Source: Paraburkholderia sp. LEh10 (GTDB lineage: Bacteria > Pseudomonadota > Gammaproteobacteria > Burkholderiales > Burkholderiaceae). From it: a stretch of 64,000 bases of DNA. Below the pieces are notes generated by a model. It was given only the letters and a program-made list of their open reading frames with translations, made no database searches and was not told where the DNA came from. The DNA lies in assembly GCF_017814945.1 (NCBI RefSeq), contig NZ_JAGIPX010000023.1, positions 1-64,000 of the forward strand. The letters run 5' to 3'. Both the position numbers and the translations under genes were made by a program. This document shows positions 35,058-44,241 of this stretch, piece by piece (position 1 is the first letter of the stretch; every line of letters starts with the position of its first letter).

Positions 35058-35333
35058 TTTCCGATCATAACATCCGCCGTTTCGCGAGCCGCCGCGCGGG
35101 CGGCGCGGCGCGGTTCGCGGACACGCGGATTTCCGATCTGAAACTAACCTCGAGAGTGTGCACGATGACCGGCCGCGCTGAGAAGCGCCGCGAGCGCAAA
35201 CCCGGGAAAACCCTCATTTTTCGTTGTTTCTCACGTGCAATGGGATACGCAGCTTCATGTCGCAACGCGGCTTGTCGCCATACATGCCGGCGTGTATAGT
35301 TTCCGAACTTACTTTTGTTTCGTATCGGAAATC
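35058..35333. promoter_or_regulatory. Repeated TTTCCGA sites between XRE-cupin and ALDH7 genes
   Basis: The heptamer TTTCCGA occurs at 35058-35064, 35129-35135 and 35300-35306 on the plus strand and in reverse (TCGGAAA) at 35325-35331. Two of them extend to ten identical bases in opposite orientation: GATTTCCGAT at 35127-35136 and its complement at 35324-35333. The last pair flanks the likely ALDH7 promoter, just before the ribosome site. These are good candidates for the operator of the XRE-cupin protein. Confidence 0.6.
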
Positions 35334-35345
35334 AAAGGAACCCAG

Positions 35346-36845
35346 ATGAACGCATCGAGCATCCTTGCCGATCTCGGCATTGCAGGCGCAGCACAAGCGG
35401 GCGATATCGCCGTCCATTCGCCCATCACGGGCGAGCTCATCGGCCGCGTGGCCAGCCAGACGGCGGCGCAAGTCGATACGGTGCTGGCCAACGCGAAGCA
35501 GGCTTTCGAACAATGGCGCAACGTGCCCGCGCCGCGCCGCGGCGAACTCGTGCGCATTCTCGGCCAGCGCCTGCGCGAGAAGAAGCAGGCGCTCGGCAGT
35601 CTCATCACGCTCGAGATGGGCAAGATCCTGCAGGAAGGTCTCGGCGAAGTGCAGGAAATGATCGACATCTGCGATTTTGCCGTTGGCCTGTCGCGCCAGT
35701 TGTACGGCCTCACGATCGCGTCGGAGCGCCCCGGCCACCGGATGGCCGAATCGTGGCATCCGATGGGCACCTGCCTCGTGATCTCGGCGTTCAATTTCCC
35801 GGCCGCCGTGTGGTCGTGGAACGCGGCGCTCGCGCTGGTGTGCGGCAACGCCGTGGTGTGGAAGCCATCGGAGAAGACCCCGCTGACGGCGCTCGCCGTC
35901 AATCACATTCTCAACGAAGCATTAAAGGAATTCGGCGATGCGCCCGCGGGCCTGACGGCCGTCGTCAACGGCGGACGCGACGTCGGCGCGAAGCTCGTCG
36001 CGGACCCTCGCGCGTCGATCGTCAGCGCGACGGGCAGCACGGAAATGGGCCGCACGGTCGGCGTCGAAGTGGCAAAGCGCTTTGGGCGCTCGCTGCTCGA
36101 ACTCGGCGGCAACAATGCGGGCATCGTCACGCAGACCGCCGATCAGGAACTCGCGCTGCGCGGCATCCTGTTTTCGGCTGTCGGCACGGCGGGCCAGCGC
36201 TGCACGACGCTGCGGCGCCTGTTCGTGCACGACAGCGTGTATGAGCAGACCGTCGAGCGTCTGAAGCAGCTCTATGCAAAGGTGCCGATCGGCAATCCGC
36301 TCGAAACGGGCACGCTGATGGGGCCGCTGATCGACAAGCAGTCGTTCGCGCGGATGCAGGAAGCGCTGCAACAGGCGGCAGCGGAGGGCGGCAAGGTATT
36401 CGGCGGCGAGCGCGTCGAAGTGAAGGGCCATGAAGGCGGCTACTATGTGCGTCCCGCGCTGGTCGAAATGCCGTCGCAAACGGCCGTCGTGCTGAAAGAG
36501 ACCTTCGCGCCGATTCTCTACGTGCTGCGCTACAAGGACTTCGGTGACGCCGTTGCGGCGAACAACGCCGCGCATCATGGCCTGTCGTCGTGCGTATTCA
36601 CGAACGACCTGCGCGAAGCCGAGCGCTTCATGTCGGATTCCGGCAGCGACTGCGGCATCGCCAATGTGAACATCGGACCGAGCGGCGCGGAAATCGGCGG
36701 CGCGTTCGGCGGCGAGAAGGAGACGGGCGGCGGGCGCGAGTCAGGCTCGGACGCGTGGAAGGCCTATATGCGGCGCGCGACCAACACCGTCAACTATTCG
36801 TCGGCGCTGCCGCTCGCGCAAGGCATCGACTTCAACATCGGCTGA
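35346..36845 (+). CDS. amaB: ALDH7 aldehyde dehydrogenase, aminoadipate-semialdehyde type
   Basis: Encodes 499 residues of the antiquitin/ALDH7 class: LGIAGAAQAGDIAVHSPITG at the N-terminus, catalytic Glu252 (LELGGNNAGI) and Cys286 (TAGQRCTTLRR). ALDH7 enzymes oxidise alpha-aminoadipate semialdehyde, in equilibrium with piperideine-6-carboxylate, to L-2-aminoadipate with NAD+. AAGGAA precedes the ATG at 35346. The next gene is an FAD amine oxidase, as in the Pseudomonas amaB-amaA pair for D-lysine/pipecolate catabolism, which supports the symbol. Betaine or other aldehydes cannot be excluded. Confidence 0.82.
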   Translation: MNASSILADLGIAGAAQAGDIAVHSPITGELIGRVASQTAAQVDTVLANAKQAFEQWRNVPAPRRGELVRILGQRLREKKQALGSLITLEMGKILQEGLGEVQEMIDICDFAVGLSRQLYGLTIASERPGHRMAESWHPMGTCLVISAFNFPAAVWSWNAALALVCGNAVVWKPSEKTPLTALAVNHILNEALKEFGDAPAGLTAVVNGGRDVGAKLVADPRASIVSATGSTEMGRTVGVEVAKRFGRSLLELGGNNAGIVTQTADQELALRGILFSAVGTAGQRCTTLRRLFVHDSVYEQTVERLKQLYAKVPIGNPLETGTLMGPLIDKQSFARMQEALQQAAAEGGKVFGGERVEVKGHEGGYYVRPALVEMPSQTAVVLKETFAPILYVLRYKDFGDAVAANNAAHHGLSSCVFTNDLREAERFMSDSGSDCGIANVNIGPSGAEIGGAFGGEKETGGGRESGSDAWKAYMRRATNTVNYSSALPLAQGIDFNIG

Positions 36846-36960
36846 TGTCCGGACGCGGCGTGCATCGCGCGCCGCGCTTTCTTCGATAAAGGCTGCATAG
36901 CGTTTCTCAACCCGTCGCGGGCATTCGATGCCCGCCGACCCGCTTCGTCTGGAGTGGCCT

Positions 36961-38133
36961 GTGAGTTCGAAAGTCGTCATTGTCGGTGGAGGCGTGATCG
37001 GCAGTTCGATCGCGTATTTCTTGCGCCTGTCGGACCCGACGGTCAGCGTCACGGTGATCGAGCGCGATCCGACGTATGCGCGCTCGTCGTCGGCGCTGTC
37101 GGCGGCGTCGATCCGGCAGCAGTTCTCGACACCGTTGTCGATCCAGATGTCGCTGTATGGCATCGAGTTCTTGCGCTCGATCGGCGAGCGGCTGGAAATC
37201 GACGGCGCGCAGCCCTCCATCGATCTGCACGAAGGCGGCTATCTGTTTCTCGCGACACCTTCGGGCGAAGCGACGCTGCGCGAGAATCACGCGCTGCAAA
37301 AGCGCCTTGGCGCAGACATCACGTTGCTCGACAAGGCGGCGCTCGGCGCGCGTTTTCCGTGGCTCAATACAGAGGATCTGAGCGCGGGCGCGTTCGGCGA
37401 AACGGGCGAGGGCTGGTTCGACGGCTACGGTCTCGTGCAGGCGTTGCGCAAGAAAGCGCAAGCGCTCGGCGCGCGCTATGTCGCCGACGACGTGGCCGCG
37501 CTGCGTCGCGAAGGTCGGCGTGTCACGCATGCCGTCACTGCACGCGGCGAGACGTATGCGTGCGATGTCGTCGTGAATGCGGCGGGCGCGTGGGCGCGGC
37601 GTGTGGCGTCGATGGCGGGCATCGAGCTTCCCGTGTACGCGCGGCGCCGCAGTATCTTCAATGTGAGTTCACCGGCGAAGCTCGGACATTGCCCTTTGCT
37701 GATCGATCCCAGCGGCGTCTATTTCCGCCCGGAGGGCAGTTCGTTCATCTGCGGGACGTCGCCTTCGGCGGATCACGATCCCGACGATCTGCCGCTCGAC
37801 GAAGTCGATCACGCGCTGTTCGACGAGGTGATCTGGCCTACGCTTGCGCATCGTGTGCCGCAATTCGAGGCGCTGCGAGTCGAGCATTGCTGGTCAGGGT
37901 ATTACGAGTACAACGTGTTCGATCAGAATGCGATCATCGGGCATCACCCCGATGTCGATAATTGCGTTTTCGCCAATGGCTTCAGCGGGCACGGATTGCA
38001 GCAAGGCCCCGCGACGGGCCGCGGCATCGCCGAACTCATCCTGCACGGCCGATATCTGACGCTCGATCTTTCTTCACTCGGCTTTGCACGCGTACTGGAG
38101 AATCAGCCGATCGTCGAGAAGAATGTCGTATGA
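36961..38133 (+). CDS. FAD-dependent amine oxidase (DAO family), candidate pipecolate oxidase
   Basis: Encodes 390 residues from GTG 36961, chosen because GGAG lies seven bases upstream; ATG 36928 is in frame but lacks a site. The FAD motif VVIVGGGVIGSSIAYFL is at the N-terminus. FRPEGSSFICGTSP and the C-terminal NGFSGHGLQQGPATGRGIAE are typical of the sarcosine-oxidase/DAO superfamily, closest in feel to FOXRED1-like members. In this context it would oxidise L-pipecolate to piperideine-6-carboxylate for the ALDH7 gene 115 bases upstream. That role is inferred from neighbourhood. Confidence 0.8.
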   Translation: MSSKVVIVGGGVIGSSIAYFLRLSDPTVSVTVIERDPTYARSSSALSAASIRQQFSTPLSIQMSLYGIEFLRSIGERLEIDGAQPSIDLHEGGYLFLATPSGEATLRENHALQKRLGADITLLDKAALGARFPWLNTEDLSAGAFGETGEGWFDGYGLVQALRKKAQALGARYVADDVAALRREGRRVTHAVTARGETYACDVVVNAAGAWARRVASMAGIELPVYARRRSIFNVSSPAKLGHCPLLIDPSGVYFRPEGSSFICGTSPSADHDPDDLPLDEVDHALFDEVIWPTLAHRVPQFEALRVEHCWSGYYEYNVFDQNAIIGHHPDVDNCVFANGFSGHGLQQGPATGRGIAELILHGRYLTLDLSSLGFARVLENQPIVEKNVV

Positions 38134-38314
38134 GGTGATTCGCTAGCTGCCGACTTGTTCGCGCATCGCGGCTTCCTGCGTGTGCGCATGCGCGGTGCCG
38201 CTGCGCTGAGCGGCTGTTCAGGTGTCCGTGCGCACGCCGATCTCTTTGACAGGAACGGGCCGCCGCGTGTCGCGCGGTAGTGAGCGAGCGGCTTGCAGAA
38301 TCTGAACGGGAGAG

Positions 38315-38824
38315 CTATAGCAAGCGCTTCAACATCGTCAACGGAGCAGCACCATGCATCCAGACGTGCGAAACCACGAACCACGCTCCCGCCCACGATG
38401 CAGCCACCACAATCAGATCGCAATGTCCGCTGTTCCAGAGATTCAGCGAATGACGTCCCAGAATCCACGGCACGCCTAGCGGGTTCGGCCAGTCGGCGAG
38501 CAGGTGCATCACGCCACCACAAGCGAAGCCGAACGCGACAGCCGACACGGGATGATGCGGCATCGCGTGCCAGGAAAAGAACAATGCCGCAAGCCAGCCG
38601 ACGCCCCAATGCGTCGCCGTGCGATGCGTGATCCACAGACGCTTCTTGCGCGACCACCACGCGAGCTCGAGCCAGTCCGGCGCAGTCGCGCCCGCGATGC
38701 CCGCCGCGAACGTCAGCCATAGCCACACGTGAAACGGCCCCTGCGATGCATGGTGCGCAGCCAATGCCGCGGAGATGATGCCGGCCGCCCAGCCCGTCGC
38801 GTGATGTGCGTTGCTCGATGCCAT
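38315..38824 (-). CDS. YdjM/DUF457-type membrane protein
   Basis: Encodes 169 residues with four hydrophobic segments. The polar signature APDWLELA and ITHRTATHWGVGW (THR-x-x-TH, conserved His) followed by GGVMHLLADWPNPLGVPWILG is that of the YdjM/LexA-binding inner-membrane hydrolase family, annotated as metal-dependent hydrolases. The conserved His and Asp suggest a metal site facing the membrane surface. The real substrate is unknown. It is monocistronic. Confidence 0.82.
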   Translation of the reverse strand: MASSNAHHATGWAAGIISAALAAHHASQGPFHVWLWLTFAAGIAGATAPDWLELAWWSRKKRLWITHRTATHWGVGWLAALFFSWHAMPHHPVSAVAFGFACGGVMHLLADWPNPLGVPWILGRHSLNLWNSGHCDLIVVAASWAGAWFVVSHVWMHGAAPLTMLKRLL

Positions 38825-38889
38825 TGAAGTCGCGCGCCGCTCTGTGGCGCGGTGGTAAACGGGGCGGCCATCTTCGCAGAAGCACGCAC

Positions 38890-38927
38890 AAAAAAACAGC
38901 CCGTGGATCGCGCGGACTGGTGCTGTT
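38890..38927 (-). terminator. Terminator-like hairpin after the small lipoprotein gene
   Basis: On the minus strand AACAGC pairs with GCTGTT around an inner GC stem, followed by seven U (A-run at 38890-38896 on the plus strand). It lies just past the stop of 38954-39292. Confidence 0.55.
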
Positions 38928-38953
38928 GGCAGCGTGTTACGAAGACTTACACA

Positions 38954-39292
38954 TCAGGTCGTGCAACGTGCGATTGCGAAGCGCAATTCCTCTTCGGGCG
39001 GATCGTCGCCCGTGCCGCGCACGGCCTTGATGACCGAGCCGCTGCCCGAAGGCGTCAGCGTAATGAAATACGATCCGTTCGACGACGAGCCGATGGTCAG
39101 ATCGGTCGCGCCATTGTTCTTCGACACATGCACGCGCGACAGACGGCTGTCGAGGCAGCGCGCAATATCGGCAGCCGGCCGCGCCGACGACGCATAGACG
39201 ATCGGTTCGGCTGAAGCGCTGGACTCAGGGCCGCGCGATGATCCGCAGGCGGCGAGAACGGCTAACGGGGCAACAAGGATGAGTCGTTTCAT
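38954..39292 (-). CDS. Small putative lipoprotein
   Basis: Encodes 112 residues. The N-terminus MKRLILVAPLAVLAACGSS contains a lipobox (LAAC, Cys16), so it should be lipidated and anchored in the membrane. The mature part is about 96 residues with two further Cys (RCLDSR, ARCTT) that could form a disulfide, and beta-type strands (GSYFITLTPSGSGSVIKAV). I do not recognise a family; the small size recalls outer-membrane lipoproteins of unknown role. Monocistronic. Confidence 0.75.
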   Translation of the reverse strand: MKRLILVAPLAVLAACGSSRGPESSASAEPIVYASSARPAADIARCLDSRLSRVHVSKNNGATDLTIGSSSNGSYFITLTPSGSGSVIKAVRGTGDDPPEEELRFAIARCTT

Positions 39293-39726
39293 GATGGTGT
39301 CGTCTGTGTCGTGCGTGCGGTGGGCTTACGTTGAAGTATAGCGACGCAGGCCGCAGGCTAATGCCGCATTGTGTTAGCAATTGATTCGAACGCGCATGCC
39401 GCTTCGGCGCTCAGTCAACCCGTCTGCAGAGTTCCGGCGTGTCCCAGTCGCGGATAGTCGCGTTTCGCGGCTTGCGCACTGGCTGCCAACGATAAGACTA
39501 ATCCGGATACGTCCACTTTGAAAATTCAGATCGATGCTCCTTGGGCCAATTTATAGGAAGGTTTAAAAAGTGGGTAAGTGACTGAATTTACCTACGCTTA
39601 TGGGAGTTTTCGTATATGGGATCGATCCGTACCTGTCGATAATTCGCTGTCCGCTGTTTAAAGGGGCTGGGGTGCTGGATTCGCTGCTCCAGCGCTTTCA
39701 TTACGAATAAATTACTTAGGATCACT
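39293..39726. promoter_or_regulatory. Leader region of the fimbrial operon
   Basis: 434 bases, AT-richer than average towards the pilin. A hairpin (GCTGGA at 39674-39679 with TCCAGC at 39688-39693) followed by a T-rich stretch lies 34 bases before the pilin ATG. It could be part of a regulated leader. The region ends in AGGATCACT as ribosome site. No gene was seen. Confidence 0.4.
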
Positions 39727-40275
39727 ATGAAAAAAATCACTATCTCGATGATCGCCGTGGCGATGGCTCTGGCCACTGCCGGTGCGCATGCTGGGCCGGC
39801 GAGCAACGGCGGCGTGGTGACCATCAATGGTCAACTGCTTGCCAATACGTGCACCGTGAGCGGCAACGGTCAGGGCAACAACTTCACCGTCACGCTGCCG
39901 ACGCTGTCGACTTCAGAACTGTCTGCTGCGGGCTCGGTCGCGGGTGCCACCGGCTTCAACATCGCCTTGACCAACTGCACGCCGACAACGGGCAACGTGC
40001 ATACGTTCTGGGAATACGGCCCGAACACGCTGGCCGACGGCAATCTGCAGAACAACGGCACCGCCACCAAGGTGGAAGTGCAACTGCTCGACTACAACGG
40101 CGCCATGAAGGTCATCGACGTGAGCAAGGCCGATGGCGCGCAGAACTCGCAGGTCGTCGCGATCACAACCGGCAACGCCAGCCTGCAGTACGCAGCGCAG
40201 TACGTATCACCCGTTGGGAGCGCAACGGCCGGTACGGTGACGACCACCGTCACCTACTCGATGGCGTACCAGTAA
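39727..40275 (+). CDS. Major fimbrial subunit (pilin)
   Basis: Encodes 182 residues. A Sec signal (MKKITISMIAVAMALATAGAHA) is cleaved before GPASNGGVV. The mature protein has the chaperone-usher pilin pattern: GGVVTINGQLLANTCTV, a two-Cys loop (TCTV and ALTNCTP), and a penultimate aromatic ending (YSMAYQ) for strand exchange. It is the first gene of an operon with chaperone, usher and tip adhesin. A GC-rich hairpin directly after it probably gives the excess of pilin mRNA over the rest, as in other fimbrial operons. Confidence 0.92.
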   Translation: MKKITISMIAVAMALATAGAHAGPASNGGVVTINGQLLANTCTVSGNGQGNNFTVTLPTLSTSELSAAGSVAGATGFNIALTNCTPTTGNVHTFWEYGPNTLADGNLQNNGTATKVEVQLLDYNGAMKVIDVSKADGAQNSQVVAITTGNASLQYAAQYVSPVGSATAGTVTTTVTYSMAYQ

Positions 40276-40288
40276 TCACCTGTTGTGC

Positions 40289-40312
40289 GAAAGGGGCGCT
40301 CGCGCCCCTTTC
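40289..40312 (+). terminator. Intra-operon hairpin after the pilin gene
   Basis: A perfect 10-bp stem, GAAAGGGGCG at 40289-40298 with CGCCCCTTTC at 40303-40312 and a CTCG loop, lies 14 bases after the pilin stop. There is no T-run, so it is more likely an attenuator or mRNA-stabilising hairpin than a full terminator. Confidence 0.7.
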
Positions 40313-40527
40313 CGTCCGCAAGGACGCGTCAGGAGGAATCGGCCGCCGTGAGGTCCGTGCCGCCCTCTGCGGGAGCGGCGAGCGAGTTGCGTCTCGCGCC
40401 CCCGTGCGCTTCATTCCGAGTCGTCGCCCTCAGGCCTCGAGTGCCAATGTTCCGGCACGCCGTGCCATGGGATGCGCAAGAGGCCATGTAGGCCATGTCA
40501 TCGAACTTCGTTATCTGGTTGAGCGTC

Positions 40528-41270
40528 ATGAATATCCGAAAACTTGTCAGCGGCGCATTGGTCGCAAGCGGGCTGGCCCTGGGCGCACTGCTGCCATGCG
40601 CGGCGCAGGCATCCGTCGTCGTCGCGGGTACGCGGGTGGTCTATGACGCCATGGATACCGAAGTGACCCTCAAGCTTTCCAACGTCGGCACGTCGCCGGC
40701 GTTGACCCAGGTGTGGCTCGACAAGGGCGACGCGAGGGAGGACCCGAGCAAGCTCGACCTGCCTTTCGTGCTGACGCCTCCCCTTGCGCGCATCGACCCG
40801 GACAAGTCGCAGACCATCCGCATCTCCTATACCGGCGAAGCGATGCCCGAGGACCGCGAAAGCCTTCTTTGGTTCAACCTGCTCGAAGTGCCGCCCAAGC
40901 CCACGGCGGCGCAGGCGGGCGCGAACTAGTGCAGCTCGCATTCCGCTCGCGGCTGAAATTCTTCTTCCGTCCCGCCGGCCTGCCAGGCAAGGCCGACGAT
41001 GCGCCCGAGAAGCTGCGCTGGCATCTGGTTCAGGCAAACGGCAAGCCCGCATTGCTGGTTTCGAATCCCACGCCGTATCACGTCACCATCATCGAGGCCC
41101 GGGTGGGCGAGGATCCAAATGCGCCGAAATTCGACGAAGGCGGCATGGTGGCGCCGGGCGCGCAGCTCGCGCTGCCGCTCACGGCTGTTCCGGGCGGCGG
41201 CGGAAAGGTTTCGTTCACGACACTCAACGATTACGGCGGCCCGATGAAGCACCAGGCGGCATTGCAATGA
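40528..41270 (+). pseudogene. Periplasmic fimbrial chaperone (PapD family), frameshifted
   Basis: From ATG 40528 the frame encodes a signal peptide (LVASGLALGALLPCAAQA) and the chaperone N-domain (VVVAGTRVVYDAMDTEVTLK, then SQTIRISYTG and LWFNLLEVPPKP), but stops at TAG 40927-40929. The C-domain continues in another frame from about 40929 to 41270 (QLAFRSRLKFFFRPAGLPGK, LVSNPTPYHVTIIEARVG). Restoring one base near 40928 rejoins them to about 247 residues, the normal length. So this is a single-base deletion or a sequencing error. The C-domain start could also be translated separately, but a split chaperone would not be expected to work. Confidence 0.85.
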
Positions 41271-41419
41271 CAGCGCGGCTTGCGCGGCCGCAGGCCGAAC
41301 AGATTGGAGCTGCGAAGGAGCCCTAAGCCTTCGTCAGCCGGACAAGGTGGCGCCGGACGGGGCAGGAATTCCGGCGTACGTGTTCAGCATCGACTCGTCG
41401 CGGGGCAGAAGGTCTGGGT

Positions 41420-41441
41420 GCCGATGGCTTGAGCCATCGGC
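41420..41441 (+). promoter_or_regulatory. Perfect hairpin before the usher gene
   Basis: GCCGATGGC at 41420-41428 pairs perfectly with GCCATCGGC at 41433-41441 around a TTGA loop, 33 bases upstream of the usher ATG. It may modulate usher translation or mRNA processing. Its role is not known. Confidence 0.5.
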
Positions 41442-41474
41442 AGGGGCCGGTATTGCCTGCAAATCCGGCTCACT

Positions 41475-44201
41475 ATGAAAACTCGAAACGCAAAATCCGA
41501 CTCCAGGCGCACTCGCGCCGACTTCCTCTCTGAGTTCCTCTCTCTGAGCCAGGCCAGCGCGGCCGTGCTGCTCGCGTTCACTGCTGTACACGCAAGCGCA
41601 GACGGCCTGGCGAATGCTCCGGGCGCGGCGCAGCCGGAGCCCGCAACGTCCGCCGATACACAGGGCCCCGCGCTGCCGCCCGGGGAAACCGCGAATCCGG
41701 CGGACACTGCCCAGCCGGCCGCTCCCATCAAGTCGACGCTGGCATCCACAGCACTCGCCGCCGTCGAGTTCAACTCGCGGTTCCTGACGGGCAGCGATGC
41801 GGCGAAGGTCGACATTTCCCGCTTCGACAAGGGCAACATCGCGCTGCCGGGCCACTATCGCGCCGCGCTCTATGTGAACGGCATCTGGATCGGCGTAACC
41901 GACGTCAACCTGCGCGAAGTGGCTGGGCAGAGTCGTAACGCACAGCCCGTGTTCGACCGCGACCTGCTCGCGCGCGTGGGTGTGGACCTCACGCGCCTCA
42001 CCGATGCAGCGCGCGCGAAGCTCGACGCCGTCGGTAACGGCGGCAGCGTCGCGCTGCTGCCCGATCTGATCCCGCAGGCGACGGCGGCGTTCGACATCGG
42101 CGAGCAGCGTCTGAATGTGAGCGTCCCGCAAGCGATGATGATCCGCAATGCACGAGGCTGGGTCGATCCGAAGTTCTGGGACGACGGCGTGCCGGCGGCG
42201 ACGCTCCAGTACAACGCCAACGTCTATCACACGAACGGCCGCGGCCTGTCGATCACGCAGAGCTACCTCGGTCTCAACGCCGGTGTGAACGTGGGCGCGT
42301 GGCGCTTCCGCTACAACGGCGCCATCACGAACTCTTCGGGTTCGGGCACGCAGGTGCAGAGCATGCAGACCTATCTGCAGCGCTCGTTCGAGCCCATCAA
42401 GAGCCAGTTGACGGTCGGTGATTCGTACACGGACGGCTCGATCTTCGACTCGTTCGGCGTGCGCGGCGTGCAGATCGGCACCGACGACCGCATGTACCCG
42501 GAGTCGCAGCGCGGCTATGCGCCGACCGTGCGCGGCATTGCGAATTCCAACGCGAAAGTCCAGGTCAGGCAGAACGGCAACATCATCTACGAGACGACAG
42601 TTGCGCCAGGTCCGTTCGAAATCAACGATCTCTATCCGACGGGGTTTGGCGGCGACCTGCAGGTCGTCGTCACCGAGGCTGACGGCAGCCAGCACATTTC
42701 CGCGGTGCCATATGCCGCGCCCGTGAATGCGCTGCGCGCGGGCCGCTGGCGCTACAACATCTCGGCAGGGCAGTACCGCAACACGAGCCTGAACAGCCAT
42801 CCGTTCGTGTTCGAGGCGGGCGTGCAGCACGGCCTGAACAATCTCGTGACGCTGTATGGCGGAACAGTTCTCGCCGAAGACTATCTTTCGGCAGCCGTGG
42901 GCGCGGCGCTCAACACGCCCGTTGGCGCGTTCGCATTCGACGTGACGCAGGCGAACACGCATCTGCCGAACATGGCCAGCCGCAGCGGGCAGAGCTTGCG
43001 TCTGTCCTACTCACGCATGTTCGAACCGACCAGCACGAATGTGACGCTGGCCGCTTACCGGTACTCGACGAGCGGCTTTCTGGACCTCCAGGACGCGATG
43101 ACGCTGCGTGACCTCGCGCTGCGCGGCACGGCATACATGAACAACGGCATCCAGAAAGGGCGGTTGCAGCTCACGCTCAATCAGAGGTTCGACAAATACG
43201 GCTCGGTTTACGTGTCGGGCTACACGCAGAACTACTGGAACAAAGAGAGCCGCGACACGGCGTTCCAGGTCGGCTACAACACGAACATCGGACGCGTGGG
43301 CGTGGGTGTTTCAGTTGCGCGCGAGCTTGACGTCGACACCGCGCGCTGGGACAACCGCGTGATGCTCAACCTGAGCGTTCCGCTCGATATCGGCGCGAAG
43401 CCCGTCAGTACGATGACGAGCTTTACGCACGATACGCGCGATCACAGCAACCAGCTTCAGGAAACCTTCACGGGCGTCGCGGGCGCAGGCAACGAATTCA
43501 ACTACGGCGTCACGGCGGGCTATACCTCCGGCAGCGGGGCGGGCGGCAGCGTCAACGCGAACGTGGGCTATCTGAATCAGGTGACACAAATGCGTGCGAA
43601 TGCCGGTTATGGCAACGGCTATACGCAGGCGGGCGCGGGCCTTACGGGTTCGATCGTCGCGTTCCGCGACGGCATGGTGTTCTCGCCGCAGACGGGCGAC
43701 ACGCTCGCGATCGTCGAGGCCAAGGATGCCGTGGGTGCGCGCGTGTCGAGTTCGCCGGGCGTGCGCGTAGACCCGCATGGGCTCGCGATTGTCGCCGGCA
43801 TGCAGCCCTATTCGCTGAACACCGTCGACATCGACACGAAGGGCCTGCCGATGGGCATCGAACTCAAGAGCACGGAGCAGCACTTCGCGCCGACAGCGGG
43901 CGCCGTGGTGCGCGTGAAGTTCGACACGGATGACCGTGGCCGCGCGGTGGTGATGCGCCTGCGCCGCACGAATGGCATGGCGGTTCCGTTCGGTGCGGAC
44001 ATGCTCGACGAGAAGGGCGACAACGTCGGCACGGTGAGCCAGGGCAGTCGGGCGATGTTCTATACCAAGGTGGCCGAAGGCGATCTGACCGTCAAATGGG
44101 GCGAGGGCGTGGAGCAAAGTTGCAAGGTGCGCTACGCGTTGCCGGTTGCCGCAACAGACAAATCGGCGCAGACAGCATTTGCGGATGCAAGCTGCCAATG
44201 A
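41475..44201 (+). CDS. Fimbrial outer-membrane usher
   Basis: Encodes 908 residues, about 50 more than many FimD/PapC ushers. A positively charged N-terminus and a hydrophobic stretch ending near TAVHASA act as signal. An Ala/Pro-rich segment (about 45-90) precedes the usher N-domain (VEFNSRFLTGSDAAKVDISR). The beta-barrel and plug follow (VRGIANSNAKVQVRQNG, PGPFEINDLYPTGFGGDL), then the C-terminal domains with a Cys pair (SCKVR, DASC). It assembles and exports the pilus across the outer membrane. A 41-base gap separates it from the tip gene. Confidence 0.93.
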   Translation: MKTRNAKSDSRRTRADFLSEFLSLSQASAAVLLAFTAVHASADGLANAPGAAQPEPATSADTQGPALPPGETANPADTAQPAAPIKSTLASTALAAVEFNSRFLTGSDAAKVDISRFDKGNIALPGHYRAALYVNGIWIGVTDVNLREVAGQSRNAQPVFDRDLLARVGVDLTRLTDAARAKLDAVGNGGSVALLPDLIPQATAAFDIGEQRLNVSVPQAMMIRNARGWVDPKFWDDGVPAATLQYNANVYHTNGRGLSITQSYLGLNAGVNVGAWRFRYNGAITNSSGSGTQVQSMQTYLQRSFEPIKSQLTVGDSYTDGSIFDSFGVRGVQIGTDDRMYPESQRGYAPTVRGIANSNAKVQVRQNGNIIYETTVAPGPFEINDLYPTGFGGDLQVVVTEADGSQHISAVPYAAPVNALRAGRWRYNISAGQYRNTSLNSHPFVFEAGVQHGLNNLVTLYGGTVLAEDYLSAAVGAALNTPVGAFAFDVTQANTHLPNMASRSGQSLRLSYSRMFEPTSTNVTLAAYRYSTSGFLDLQDAMTLRDLALRGTAYMNNGIQKGRLQLTLNQRFDKYGSVYVSGYTQNYWNKESRDTAFQVGYNTNIGRVGVGVSVARELDVDTARWDNRVMLNLSVPLDIGAKPVSTMTSFTHDTRDHSNQLQETFTGVAGAGNEFNYGVTAGYTSGSGAGGSVNANVGYLNQVTQMRANAGYGNGYTQAGAGLTGSIVAFRDGMVFSPQTGDTLAIVEAKDAVGARVSSSPGVRVDPHGLAIVAGMQPYSLNTVDIDTKGLPMGIELKSTEQHFAPTAGAVVRVKFDTDDRGRAVVMRLRRTNGMAVPFGADMLDEKGDNVGTVSQGSRAMFYTKVAEGDLTVKWGEGVEQSCKVRYALPVAATDKSAQTAFADASCQ

Positions 44202-44241
44202 TGGAACAAAGACCTGATTTGATAAAAGACCCGGAGAAAAA

